In this document: piece after piece, positions 1 through 7,245 of the stretch
How positions within the stretch are numbered: the stretch's first letter is position 1
Layout: every line of letters begins with the position of its first letter
From: JAUWOY01 sp034431315
GTDB taxonomy: Bacteria; Chloroflexota; Anaerolineae; VGOG01
Assembly (NCBI GenBank): GCA_034431315.1
Contig: DAOUDK010000061.1
Location: 1-31,023 of the forward strand
Direction: 5' to 3'
DNA: 31,023 bases
Program-made: the position numbers and the translations under genes
Notes under the pieces: generated by a model
The model's input: only the letters and a program-made list of their open reading frames with translations
Databases searched by the model: none
Told to the model about the DNA's origin: nothing

Positions 1-1
1 C

Positions 2-154
2 CCCATCAGCTTGAAGGGAGATGGCGACTTGGGGGATGAATTTCGCTGCGGCCGGGTGAAGGTGATCGTTACTCCCAAGACTCTCCCCCACCATTTCTGG
101 TTAGGGGTTGCGGACCATTCGCAGGAGAAGAAGAAAAGTAAGAAGGTTCAGTAG
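2..154 (+). CDS. C-terminal end of an unidentified protein (5' truncated by window edge)
   Basis: An open frame enters from the left edge and stops with TAG at 152-154, giving the last 50 residues of a protein. The tail is basic and lysine-rich (EKKKSKKVQ), as is common at the ends of soluble proteins. It is followed 62 bases later by a very strong intrinsic terminator, which supports it being a real transcribed 3' end. No motif allows a family assignment. The start lies outside the window. Confidence 0.5.
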   Translation, partial: PISLKGDGDLGDEFRCGRVKVIVTPKTLPHHFWLGVADHSQEKKKSKKVQ

Positions 155-216
155 GCCGCGATTCTCGCTTGCAGCAGACGGCTCAGGCGAGGCTTCGACC
201 GAGAACTGGAGATTCA

Positions 217-251
217 GATAGCGCCGCGGATTTTGTCGGCGCTATCTTTTT
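217..251 (+). terminator. Intrinsic terminator of the left-edge gene
   Basis: A perfect 10-bp stem (GATAGCGCCG at 217-226 pairing with CGGCGCTATC at 237-246) with a 10-nt loop is followed directly by TTTTT at 247-251. It is placed to end the plus-strand transcript of the truncated gene. On the minus strand no T-tract follows the stem, so it should act in one direction. Confidence 0.9.
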
Positions 252-316
252 GCCTGCCATCATTCCTTGGTTCCTACCAAGTACACATCTTGCCAGGGCC
301 GATAACGGGTGAACGC

Positions 317-745
317 TCACAAAAAGATTTCAGGCTCCCTGCGTTGGTCTCCATCGTTCTCCTTGGAAAACCACCAAACCAAGCCCAACGCCAAAAGCGC
401 TCCCAAGGCGTCGAACCCGACATCGGTGAGGGCGCCGTCGCGGCCAGGGACGAGGGTCTGGTGGAATTCATCTGAAGCGGCGTAGAGCAACGATAGAAAG
501 AAGGCACCTCCGAGGGATGGCAGAGCAGGCCATCCCCTCTCTTTGGAAATGGCCCGCCAGAGGAGAAAGGCCAGGACACCGTACTCCGACAGATGCCCCG
601 CCTTCTTGACGACAAGGTCAACCGTGTCGTTGGGATGACAGGGGATGCTAGGCCGACCGGAAACGATAAAAATCACCCCCATCCAGAGCAACACCGGCAG
701 CCAGTATCTAAGGTAACGGGTAACGAGTGATGAGGAACGAGTCAT
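317..745 (-). CDS. VanZ-like integral membrane protein
   Basis: A 142-residue protein with about three to four hydrophobic segments. It carries the VanZ-family signatures: a KKAGHLSEYGVL segment near residue 49 and SDEFHQTLVPGRDGALTDV near residue 95, where the acidic/His/Gln cluster and PGR are the conserved positions. The family is named for teicoplanin resistance protein VanZ, but most members are uncharacterised membrane proteins, so a resistance role should not be assumed. The ATG at 745 overlaps the stop of the upstream glycosyltransferase in an ATGA junction, so the two are translationally coupled. A longer frame exists upstream but would lie entirely within the glycosyltransferase gene, so the short start is preferred. 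Confidence 0.88.
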   Translation of the reverse strand: MTRSSSLVTRYLRYWLPVLLWMGVIFIVSGRPSIPCHPNDTVDLVVKKAGHLSEYGVLAFLLWRAISKERGWPALPSLGGAFFLSLLYAASDEFHQTLVPGRDGALTDVGFDALGALLALGLVWWFSKENDGDQRREPEIFL

Positions 746-1932
746 CTTTCCTCTGTCCCTCGGTACGCTTCCTCCACCCTCGCAACCAGTTTTCCCCAAT
801 TGAACTCTCCCAAGACTCGCCTTTGCGCACCCCTCCCCAGCTTTGCCCGCAGGCTCTCGTCTCGTAACAGCTCGACCACGCTGCCAGCGAAGGTGCCCGT
901 CTGGCCAGCGGAGATGAGCAGGCCGGAGACACCGTGGACGACGTACTCCCCATTTTGCCCCACGTCGTCGGCCACTACGGGTACGCCGGCGGCCATGAGG
1001 TCTATCAGCTTGACAGCGCACTTGGTGCGGTTGATGAGGGTGTCATCGTAGGGATAGATGGCCACGTCGGCTGCGGCGAAGTAGGCAGGGAGCTCGTCTG
1101 GCTCGACCCAATCAACGTAAACCAAATGATCGGCTATCCCCGCCTCCCGCATCAATTCCCGCAACCGCTCCTCCTCCCCAAAGAAACCCTTGCCCACCAC
1201 CAGCAGCCTGGCCTCCGGAACCTCGGCCAGCACTCGTTGAAAGATACCCACGACCCGCTCAACGGCAAACTCAAAGAAGCGAGTGTAGAGAAGTACAACC
1301 GGATGGTCGGTGAACTGGATATTGGATATTGGGTATTGGGTATTGGATGCGAAACTCGGAATGACTCCGTTGGGTACGTAGAAGACCTTGCCCGGCGCCA
1401 CCCCCAGGCTCCAGACTATCGTCTCCAGCGCTCGGCTGACAACCGTGAGGGCGTCGCAATGGGTCAGCCCCCACCGCTCCTGCCAGGCAAAAAAACGCCG
1501 CTGGAGCCTGGTGTAGGGTTCGATCTCGTTCCAGCCGCCCTTCCCCTCCCAATCGTCGCTGTCCACGACCAGGCGCGCTTTGCTCAATCCCAACCCCTTC
1601 AAGAGCCAAAAGGCCAGGGCCGCCAAACCGGCGTAGCCTTTGGGCTTGAAGCAGTGGATGACGTCGGGTCTCAAGGCCAGGGCGCGCCGCACCAGCCGCC
1701 AGGTGATGATCAGGTGCCAGAGGACAGGGAAGCGAGGCGGCAGGGTGACGTTGCAGATGCTAACCCCGTCCTCCTCCCACTCCCGCCCTGAATCCTGGGG
1801 GTAGCTCCAGGGCGACATTATCACGTCCACTCGATGTCCCCTGGCGACCAGAGCCTGGGCCAGGGGCAGCGCTCGCACACTCATGGTGCCCTTGGGCCTG
1901 AGGCCGAAGAGACCGATCATCACAATTCGCAT
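742..1932 (-). CDS. Family 4 (GT-B) glycosyltransferase
   Basis: A 396-residue protein starting MRIVMIGLFGLRPKGTMS, with the glycine-rich N-terminal Rossmann start of GT-B enzymes and the C-terminal nucleotide-sugar domain (LLVVGKGFFGEEERLRELM, then KLIDLMAAGVPVVADDVG). The usual EGFGLP-like acidic motif is replaced by a TKCAVKLIDLMAAG variant. It probably transfers a sugar from a nucleotide donor to a glycan or lipid acceptor at the cytoplasmic face; donor and acceptor cannot be told. The ATG at 1932 is chosen because family members start at this MRIVMIG strand and because a strong promoter ends just upstream; a GTG 21 bases earlier lies in the promoter. Residues near SNTQYPISNIQF come from a tandem 7-bp repeat (1314-1348) and are probably a loop insertion. 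Confidence 0.9.
   Translation of the reverse strand: MRIVMIGLFGLRPKGTMSVRALPLAQALVARGHRVDVIMSPWSYPQDSGREWEEDGVSICNVTLPPRFPVLWHLIITWRLVRRALALRPDVIHCFKPKGYAGLAALAFWLLKGLGLSKARLVVDSDDWEGKGGWNEIEPYTRLQRRFFAWQERWGLTHCDALTVVSRALETIVWSLGVAPGKVFYVPNGVIPSFASNTQYPISNIQFTDHPVVLLYTRFFEFAVERVVGIFQRVLAEVPEARLLVVGKGFFGEEERLRELMREAGIADHLVYVDWVEPDELPAYFAAADVAIYPYDDTLINRTKCAVKLIDLMAAGVPVVADDVGQNGEYVVHGVSGLLISAGQTGTFAGSVVELLRDESLRAKLGRGAQRRVLGEFNWGKLVARVEEAYRGTEER
1314..1348. repeat. Tandem 7-bp repeat array inside the glycosyltransferase gene
   Basis: Five contiguous 7-base units read on the plus strand as ACTGGAT, ATTGGAT, ATTGGGT, ATTGGGT, ATTGGAT. They are followed at 1350 by a GAAACTC unit like those in the other arrays of this window. 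The array stays open in the gene's frame and encodes the NTQYPISNIQ-like stretch. Confidence 0.85.
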
Positions 1933-1940
1933 GGCTTGTC

Positions 1941-1989
1941 CATTATACCCCACAACACAACAAGAGGCAAGAGCCGAAACCTTTGCCCC
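1941..1989. repeat. Dispersed hairpin-plus-TAYAAT repeat, copy A (copy B at 2883-2930)
   Basis: This segment and 2883-2930 share the same layout and most bases: TTGTTGYGTTGTGGGGTAYAATG on the minus strand next to a GGCAAGAG-containing hairpin with CCGAAA loop. In copy A the stem is decayed but the TATAAT is perfect and serves as a promoter. In copy B the stem is perfect and acts as the glmS terminator. It looks like one mobile or duplicated intergenic unit adapted to two uses. Confidence 0.7.
1942..1970 (-). promoter_or_regulatory. Sigma-70 type promoter for the glycosyltransferase/VanZ pair
   Basis: On the minus strand TTGCCT (1970-1965) and a perfect TATAAT (1947-1942) are separated by 17 bp. 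Transcription would start near 1934-1936, only 2-4 bases before the ATG at 1932. No ribosome site fits in that leader, so the mRNA would be leaderless or nearly so. Confidence 0.7.
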
Positions 1990-2031
1990 CGCTATCGCTG
2001 TCCAGGAAGATCACGTCGCATGTTGCGTGTT

Positions 2032-2060
2032 TTGACACATCCGCTATCCAATGCTATAAT
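2032..2060 (+). promoter_or_regulatory. Perfect consensus promoter of the toxin-antitoxin operon
   Basis: TTGACA at 2032-2037 and TATAAT at 2055-2060 are separated by exactly 17 bp, with an extended -10 TGC at 2052-2054. Transcription should begin near 2067. Just downstream, ATACTG occurs twice (2075-2080 and 2083-2088) around a GTATAC palindrome, a plausible operator for autoregulation by the antitoxin. Confidence 0.9.
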
Positions 2061-2114
2061 AGACCGTGATGGACATACTGGTATACTGATAACAAGTGAA
2101 ATAAGGAGTTGACT

Positions 2115-2366
2115 ATGTCTTTGGTATCTGTGCCGGCGGTCTACGACGGAAAACAAATCTGGTGGCTGGAATTGGTGCCGGTTCAAGGGGCTTACCGTGT
2201 TCTAGTTACCTTCATAGAGCCTGCCCATGAGGAAGTGACACCCCCACGAGACCTGGCTCGTTTTTGGGCTTCCTTTGGAGCCTGGCAAGACGAGCGCCCT
2301 GTGGAGGAGACACTGCGGGACATTCACGAGGCCCGCTACTCCAAAAGGGAGCCGCCAGCGCTATGA
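2115..2366 (+). CDS. Antitoxin of a VapBC-type toxin-antitoxin pair
   Basis: An 83-residue small protein without a recognisable textbook domain, called an antitoxin from context. It lies directly upstream of a VapC-type PIN toxin and overlaps it in an ATGA junction, and is driven by a perfect promoter. AAGGAG at 2103-2108 sits 6 bases before the ATG at 2115, which decides the start over an in-frame TTG six bases upstream. The N-terminal half looks beta-rich (VYDGKQIWWLELVP, YRVLVTFIEP). The C-terminal half contains FWASFGAWQD and an acidic/basic helix, as expected for a toxin-binding tail. It probably neutralises the toxin and represses the operon; the DNA-binding fold is not evident. Confidence 0.75.
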   Translation: MSLVSVPAVYDGKQIWWLELVPVQGAYRVLVTFIEPAHEEVTPPRDLARFWASFGAWQDERPVEETLRDIHEARYSKREPPAL

Positions 2367-2764
2367 AGTTCCTGTTGGACACCGACATCTGTGTCTTTTG
2401 GCTGCGCGGCTATGCCTCTGTTCGCGATCACTTGGCTGCTGTTGGCCCAGAAGTCATAGCTATATCAGTAATCACCCTGGCCGAACTGCGCTACGGAGCG
2501 GCTTGCTCGGCCCGACCAGCGAGCAACCATCAGGCAGTGGATGATTTCATTAGTGCCCTTTCTGTCCTTGGGGTTCATCCGGAAACTGCCCACACCTTCG
2601 GTGAGATCAAAGCGCATCTACGCCAGGAAGGGATGCTTATAGAAGATATGGACCTGCTGATTGCCGCGACTGCGCGTACCCACAATCTGACTTTGGTGAC
2701 CAACAATCAGGATCACTTTGGCCGCATCCCTGGCTTACATCTGGACAATTGGCTGGAGTCTTAG
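2363..2764 (+). CDS. vapC: VapC-type PIN-domain ribonuclease toxin
   Basis: A 133-residue PIN-domain protein at the usual VapC length. The acidic catalytic set is present: D6 in LLDTDICVFWL, E41 in TLAELRYGA, and D97 in IEDMDLLIAATA. It is followed by the typical VTNNQDHFGRIPGL and a C-terminal DNWL. VapC toxins are Mg2+-dependent endoribonucleases, often cutting tRNA or rRNA. The ATG overlaps the antitoxin stop by four bases, coupling the pair. The pair is flanked by minus-strand genes and stands out as an independent plus-strand cassette, consistent with horizontal acquisition. Confidence 0.93.
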   Translation: MKFLLDTDICVFWLRGYASVRDHLAAVGPEVIAISVITLAELRYGAACSARPASNHQAVDDFISALSVLGVHPETAHTFGEIKAHLRQEGMLIEDMDLLIAATARTHNLTLVTNNQDHFGRIPGLHLDNWLES

Positions 2765-2894
2765 GACTTTGCCTGTGAGCTTATTCCCTTTCCCCTCCTA
2801 GCCTGCTCTGAGCCCCGTCAAAGGGCTCTCCACTTCAATACTGCCTCCACTGGCCTCCACCAGGTTCTTGGAAATCACCAACATTGTACCCCAC

Positions 2895-2930
2895 AACGCA
2901 ACAAGGGGCAAGAGCCGAAACTCTTGCCCC
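2895..2930 (-). terminator. Intrinsic terminator of glmS
   Basis: On the minus strand a perfect 10-bp stem (arms 2930-2921 and 2914-2905, GGGGCAAGAG/CTCTTGCCCC) with a six-base loop is followed by the T-rich tail TTGTTGCGTT. It begins 29 bases after the glmS stop. A weaker hairpin (GAGCCC 2810-2815 with GGGCTC 2823-2828) lies at the end of vapC from the other side. Confidence 0.8.
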
Positions 2931-2958
2931 TGTCCGCGTGTTTCTGCCGTCCGCGGCT

Positions 2959-4740
2959 CTACTCAACGGTGACACTCTTTGCCAGGTTGCGCGGCTGGTC
3001 CACGTCGCAGCCTCGACGCACGGCCATGAAGTAAGCGAAGAGTTGCAAGGGGATGACGTTGACCACTGGCGAGAGGAGCGGCGAGGTCGGCGGGACGTAG
3101 ATGACGTGATCGGCCTTGTCGGCGATGGCCTGGTCGCCCTCGGTGGCCAGGGCGATGACGATGCCGCCCCGCGCCTTGACCTGCTCTATCTGGCTGACCA
3201 TCTTCTCGTAGACGCCATCTCGCACGGCGATGGCCACCACTGGCATGCGCTCGTCAATGAGGGCGATGGGCCCGTGCTTCATCTCCCCCGCCGGGTAGCC
3301 CTCAGCGTGGATGTAGCTGATCTCCTTCAACTTCAGGGCCCCCTCCAGAGCGATGGGATAATTGATCCCCCGCCCCAGATAGAGAAAGTTCTCCCGCTTG
3401 AAGTACTCGGCAGCCAGCGTGTCGTAGCCACCACCATCCCCCAACACCTGACCGACCAGGTTGGGCAACTCAGCCAAATCCTCGACCAGCTCCTTCATTC
3501 GCGCCGCGTCAATCAGCCCCCGCAGTTTCCCCAGATGCAGCGCCAACAGGTACTGATCAACCAGCGATGCGGTGAACGCTTTGGTGGAGGCAACGCCGAT
3601 CTCCGGCCCGGCCTGCATATAGATGACGCCGCCTGACGGTTCGGACATCCTGGCCGCCTGGCTGCCCATGACGTTGACGATGGACAGCAGCCTGGCTCCT
3701 TTGCCCCGCGCCTCCTCCATCGCCGCCAGGGTGTCCACCGTCTCCCCCGATTGGGTGATGGCCAACACCAGGGTGCGCTCGTTGATCAAGGGGTCGCGGT
3801 AGCGAAACTCCGAGCCGTAGTCCACCTCGACGGGAATCCTGGCCAGGGCCTCAATGATGAACTTGCCCACCAGGGCCGCGTAGGCCGAGGTGCCGCAGGC
3901 CACGATGAACATCCTCTCGATGAACTGCGCTTCCTCAGGCGAGATGTTGAGCTCATCCAGGCGCACCTGGCCGGCCTCGAAGTCCACCCGCCCGCGGATG
4001 GTGTCGGTGATGGAGCGGGCCTGCTCGTAGATCTCTTTCTGCATGAAGTGCTTGTACTCGCCCTTGGCGGCGGAAATCGGGTCCCAGGGCACGGTGTGCA
4101 CTTCTTTAACTACCAGTTGTCCATCGAGGGTGGTAAACCTGGCCCCTTCCTGGGTGATCACCGCCATCTGGCGGTCTTCGAGAAAGATCACCTGACGGGT
4201 GTACTCCAGGATGGCCAGCACGTCTGAAGCGACGAACATCTCCCCCTCGCCGATGCCGACCACCACCCCGCCGGCGTTGCCCAGTCGAGCGGCAATGATG
4301 CGATCCGGCTGGCGGCTGCTCATCACCACCACGGCGTGAGCGCCCTTGATGCGCCCCATCGTCCGCCGCACTGCCCCCTCCAAGTCCCCGCTTTCGGTCA
4401 GGTACTTCTCCACCAGGTGGACGATGGTCTCGGTGTCCGTCTCCGAGGTAAAGACGTGCCCCTCTGCGATGAGTTCCCGACGCAGGGGTAGAAAATTCTC
4501 CACGATGCCGATGTTCCCACCCTTGGGTTGAGTGCGAAGCGTACCGAAACCCAGCGGGCTTTCGGCCAGCATCCTCTCCAGGTTGGCCAGCTTCCCCACG
4601 TCGCGGCGGACCTTGATGCGTCCGTCCTGGATGACGGCCAGCCCCGCCGAGTCGTAGCCTTGATACTCCAGACGCTTGAGCCCCTCGACGATGATGGGCA
4701 TGGCCTCACGCGGGCCAACGTAGCCTACGATTCCACACAT
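2959..4740 (-). CDS. glmS: Glutamine-fructose-6-phosphate aminotransferase (isomerizing)
   Basis: 593 residues, the normal size. It converts fructose-6-phosphate plus glutamine to glucosamine-6-phosphate, the first step to UDP-GlcNAc for the envelope. The start MCGIVGYVG puts the catalytic Cys immediately after the initiator Met, which fixes the ATG at 4740 over an upstream start seven codons away; AGAGG precedes it. The class II glutaminase domain (about 1-220) is followed by two SIS sugar-isomerase domains, with FIVACGTSAYAAL, AITQSGETVDT and SEPSGGVIYMQAGPEIGVASTKAF. The C-terminal DQPRNLAKSVTVE is the standard ending. Upstream are a 7-bp hairpin (4775-4791), a second GC-rich hairpin (4799-4813) and a MITE-like element. 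No glmS ribozyme core was seen. Confidence 0.98.
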   Translation of the reverse strand: MCGIVGYVGPREAMPIIVEGLKRLEYQGYDSAGLAVIQDGRIKVRRDVGKLANLERMLAESPLGFGTLRTQPKGGNIGIVENFLPLRRELIAEGHVFTSETDTETIVHLVEKYLTESGDLEGAVRRTMGRIKGAHAVVVMSSRQPDRIIAARLGNAGGVVVGIGEGEMFVASDVLAILEYTRQVIFLEDRQMAVITQEGARFTTLDGQLVVKEVHTVPWDPISAAKGEYKHFMQKEIYEQARSITDTIRGRVDFEAGQVRLDELNISPEEAQFIERMFIVACGTSAYAALVGKFIIEALARIPVEVDYGSEFRYRDPLINERTLVLAITQSGETVDTLAAMEEARGKGARLLSIVNVMGSQAARMSEPSGGVIYMQAGPEIGVASTKAFTASLVDQYLLALHLGKLRGLIDAARMKELVEDLAELPNLVGQVLGDGGGYDTLAAEYFKRENFLYLGRGINYPIALEGALKLKEISYIHAEGYPAGEMKHGPIALIDERMPVVAIAVRDGVYEKMVSQIEQVKARGGIVIALATEGDQAIADKADHVIYVPPTSPLLSPVVNVIPLQLFAYFMAVRRGCDVDQPRNLAKSVTVE

Positions 4741-4820
4741 TTTAGCCTCTTGGTAAACCACAAACTAGGCTCCAGCGCCCGTCTCGGGCGCGTCCATCGG
4801 CCCGGGGCGGGCCTTGGAGC

Positions 4821-5000
4821 GAGGTTTTTCATAGCATCCCAAAGAGTAGGGGGATAGAAAGCGCGGATCGCTGTCAACGGATTTTTTGAACGGATTGAAC
4901 GGAAAATGTCACGTGCGGAACTCCAATTCGTTCAATTCGTTCCCGGAATCCGTTGACAGTTACCCTCATCCCCCCACTTTGACGTGCTATGAGGTTTTTC
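4821..5000. mobile_element. Candidate MITE with 10-bp direct repeats (160-bp element at 4831-4990)
   Basis: The 10-bp sequence GAGGTTTTTC occurs at 4821-4830 and 4991-5000 and exactly borders a 160-bp imperfect palindrome. Its outer ends ATAGCA (4831-4836) and TGCTAT (4985-4990) are inverted repeats. Further in, AAAG..GGGGGAT and ATCCCCCC..CTTT pair, and the strongest arms are CTGTCAACGGATT (4871-4883) and AATCCGTTGACAG (4947-4959), continuing imperfectly toward a central CACGTG (4910-4915). No coding frame is present. A related unoccupied copy of the flanking sequence lies at 5038-5076: joining the two flanks after removing the element gives nearly the same sequence. This supports insertion with a 10-bp target duplication. 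Confidence 0.7.
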
Positions 5001-5030
5001 GATAGTCCGCCCACGACGGGTTCTTGAGGG

Positions 5031-5052
5031 ACAAAACGGCCCGAGACGAGCC
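5031..5052 (-). terminator. Probable terminator of the Gfo/Idh/MocA gene
   Basis: After the stop at 5074, the minus strand carries a 6-bp stem with one G.T pair and a three-base loop (GGCTCG-TCT-CGGGCC, 5052-5038), followed by GTTTTGT. It is shorter than the other terminators but has the expected T-run. It is part of the repeat at 5038-5076. Confidence 0.55.
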
Positions 5053-5076
5053 TTGGAGCGAGGTTTTTCGTAGTCA
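5038..5076. repeat. Second copy of the MITE target repeat (unoccupied)
   Basis: The segment matches 4799-4830 plus 5001-5008, i.e. the sequence on both sides of the MITE: a GC-rich hairpin, then CCTTGGAGCGAGGTTTTTC and TAGTC. It therefore serves as an internal empty-site comparison. Confidence 0.7.
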
Positions 5077-6108
5077 GGGCAGCGCGTTTCTGAGAGCCTC
5101 CAGCTCCGGCTCGCCCGGGCCGAGCGGCAGGAACACCTTGCCGCGTTGCGCCGCGGAGCGACAGATGGCCATCATGATTTGAAAGCTCCCGAACGCGCTC
5201 TCACCGTTGCAGGGATGCACCTGGGCATCGTCGTCGAGCCAGTCGGCCATCTGCTGGACGTAAGGCCGCATGTCGTGGGCATAGTTCATGCCGCCAGGGC
5301 CGGAGATCACGCTATTCGAGTCACGGGTGATGGCCCGCCAGCCTCCGCCGGTCAAGACTTCGGCGAATCCTTCGGTGCCTTGCACACCGATGCGACACTT
5401 GCGCCACCAGTAATCCACTTCGGGCACGTCGGGCGCACCCTCGCCACACTCGACAACGCCGCGCACGCCGTTCTCAAACTGGATCAGCCCAGCGATGTAG
5501 TCAGGCGATGGGTGAACGTCCTCGAATTTCCCTTTGCCCGCGGCCTGCCCCACGACCCACTCAGCCTCGGCCTCATCGTTGTACCAGCGCATGTAGGCGA
5601 TCAGGTGCGGCATCATGTGCAGCATCCAACCGGTCGCGTGCCCGTAGACAGTGTGGACGTGCCCAATGGCCCCACTGGCAATGATCTCTTTTACCTTCTG
5701 GTAGTGCTCGCCATAACGATGCTGGTAGCTGACCACTGACTTGACGCCAGCACCGCGCAGCAGCTTCATGATCTCCAAAGCCTCGTTGGTCGAGGTAGCC
5801 ATCGGCTTTTCGTAGGCGATGAGCTGCACCCCCGCTTCAACGCCCGCCCGGATGAGTTCCCGCCGGATGTTGGGCAGCGTGCAGAAGGCAAAGACATCGG
5901 GCCTGGCATCGGCCAGCATTTGCGCGGCGGCGGCGTTGGTGCACGAGACCCCAAACTTTTGCGCAGCAGTCTCCAACCGCTCCTGGTCAATGTCGCACAG
6001 ACCCACGAGCTGAAAACGCGGATTCTGGGAGAATGCCTCGGCGTGATGGGTGCCGCGTTTGCCCAGGCCGGCGATGGCGACGGTATAGGTTTTTGGTATG
6101 TTGCTCAT
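5074..6108 (-). CDS. Gfo/Idh/MocA family NAD(P)-dependent sugar oxidoreductase
   Basis: 344 residues. The N-terminal Rossmann dinucleotide site is VAIAGLGKRGTHHAEAF (GxGxxG at about 14-19), the aspartate ending strand 2 is in VGLCDID, and the family motif EKP is at residues 100-102. A C-terminal alpha/beta substrate domain follows. The family oxidises or reduces hydroxyl groups of sugars and cyclitols. The ATG at 6108 directly follows the TAG of the DegT-type gene, with GGAGG lying inside the end of that gene, so the two are co-translated. The pairing with a sugar aminotransferase suggests an oxidation-then-amination route to an amino sugar. The exact substrate is not determinable. Confidence 0.9.
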   Translation of the reverse strand: MSNIPKTYTVAIAGLGKRGTHHAEAFSQNPRFQLVGLCDIDQERLETAAQKFGVSCTNAAAAQMLADARPDVFAFCTLPNIRRELIRAGVEAGVQLIAYEKPMATSTNEALEIMKLLRGAGVKSVVSYQHRYGEHYQKVKEIIASGAIGHVHTVYGHATGWMLHMMPHLIAYMRWYNDEAEAEWVVGQAAGKGKFEDVHPSPDYIAGLIQFENGVRGVVECGEGAPDVPEVDYWWRKCRIGVQGTEGFAEVLTGGGWRAITRDSNSVISGPGGMNYAHDMRPYVQQMADWLDDDAQVHPCNGESAFGSFQIMMAICRSAAQRGKVFLPLGPGEPELEALRNALP

Positions 6109-7212
6109 CTACTTCCTCCACGCGCGAACGGTGTCAATCACGTAATCAATCTCAGCCTGCTCAAGCTCAGGGAACATGGGCAGGGAGATGACTCTGGCAG
6201 CCGATCTCTCAGTCAAGGGCAGCGAGACGTTCAGGTCGGCGGGCATGCCCCACGGATAGCCTTCCTGCTGATGGATGGCGATGGGGTAGTGGGTCTTGGC
6301 GTCAATGCCCGCATCATTGAGGTACTTGAGCATCTCGTCGCGCTGTTCCGTCTCGATCACGTACAGGTGGTAGACGTGCCTGTACCCCGGCTTCTCAAAA
6401 GGGAGCTTGAGGCCGGTGTCCTCGAAGCCCTCCGTGTACATGGCGGAGATCTCTCGGCGGCGGTCGTTCCACTGGTCAATTCTCTTCAGCTTGACGCTGA
6501 GGACGGCGGCGTGCAGGTCGTCGAGGCGGCTGTTATAGCCCATGCTGTGATGCGACCGCTTGAGCGAGCCGTGGTTGCGCAGGGCGCGGATGCGGTCAAC
6601 GATGTCATCGCGATTGGTGGTGATGCCGCCGCTGTCGCCAAAGGTGCCCAGGTTCTTCTGCGCGATAAAACTGAGGCAGACCGCGTCGCTCAACTGGCCG
6701 ATGGCGAACCCATCGCCAGCCGCGCCGATGGCCTGGGCACAGTCCTCGATCACCAGCAGGTTGTGCCGCCTGGCGATCTCGGCGATGGCCGGCATGTTGG
6801 CCAGTTGGCCGTAGAGGTGCACCGGCACAATGGCCCTGGTCTTGTCGGTGATGGCCGCTTCGATCTGGGTGGGGTCAATGTTGCACGTGTCCGGCTCGAT
6901 CTCCACGAACACCGGCTTGGCCCCCACGAACCAGACTGCTTCCGCCGTGGCGAAGAAGGTGTTGGTCACGGTGATGACCTCGTCGCCAGGGCCGATGCCC
7001 AGGGCCATAAACGCCAGCCACAGCGCGTCGGTGCCCGAGTTGCAGCCGATGGCGTGCTTCATGTTGAAGTAAGCTGCCAGCTCCTTCTCGAAGCGTGCCA
7101 GCGTCGGCCCCATCACGTACTTGCCGCTTTCAAGCACCTCCAAGATGGCCGCATCAATCTCTTCCTTCAGATTGTGATACTGCCTGACGTGACCGTAGAA
7201 TCCGACTTTCAT
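6109..7212 (-). CDS. DegT/DnrJ/EryC1/StrS-type PLP-dependent sugar aminotransferase
   Basis: 367 residues. The cofactor site is complete: SGTDAL (59-64), the aspartate D157 in VIEDCAQAIGA, and the Schiff-base lysine K186 in SFIAQKNLGTFGDSG. These enzymes transaminate keto-sugars linked to nucleotides. AAAGGAGG lies 9 bases before the ATG at 7212. It is the first gene of a two-gene unit with the oxidoreductase downstream. The region just upstream contains two AT-rich 7-bp units (CAATTTT, GAATTTT at 7232-7245) and a leader hairpin built from AAGGAGCA/TGCTCCTT; no convincing promoter hexamers were found. Confidence 0.93.
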   Translation of the reverse strand: MKVGFYGHVRQYHNLKEEIDAAILEVLESGKYVMGPTLARFEKELAAYFNMKHAIGCNSGTDALWLAFMALGIGPGDEVITVTNTFFATAEAVWFVGAKPVFVEIEPDTCNIDPTQIEAAITDKTRAIVPVHLYGQLANMPAIAEIARRHNLLVIEDCAQAIGAAGDGFAIGQLSDAVCLSFIAQKNLGTFGDSGGITTNRDDIVDRIRALRNHGSLKRSHHSMGYNSRLDDLHAAVLSVKLKRIDQWNDRRREISAMYTEGFEDTGLKLPFEKPGYRHVYHLYVIETEQRDEMLKYLNDAGIDAKTHYPIAIHQQEGYPWGMPADLNVSLPLTERSAARVISLPMFPELEQAEIDYVIDTVRAWRK

Positions 7213-7245
7213 TGTTCGATTCCTCCTTTTTCAATTTTGAATTTT

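Noticed and set aside
317..745. Glycopeptide-resistance gene vanZ
   Set aside because: The protein has VanZ-family motifs, but there is no van cluster and most family members are not resistance proteins.
934..1791. Long plus-strand frame opposite the glycosyltransferase
   Set aside because: It mirrors the glycosyltransferase codons, lacks a ribosome site and family motifs, and is rich in residues typical of antisense shadows.
4741..4830. glmS ribozyme in the leader of glmS
   Set aside because: The leader has two GC-rich hairpins but no recognisable ribozyme core or cleavage-site context, and the hairpins belong partly to a dispersed repeat.
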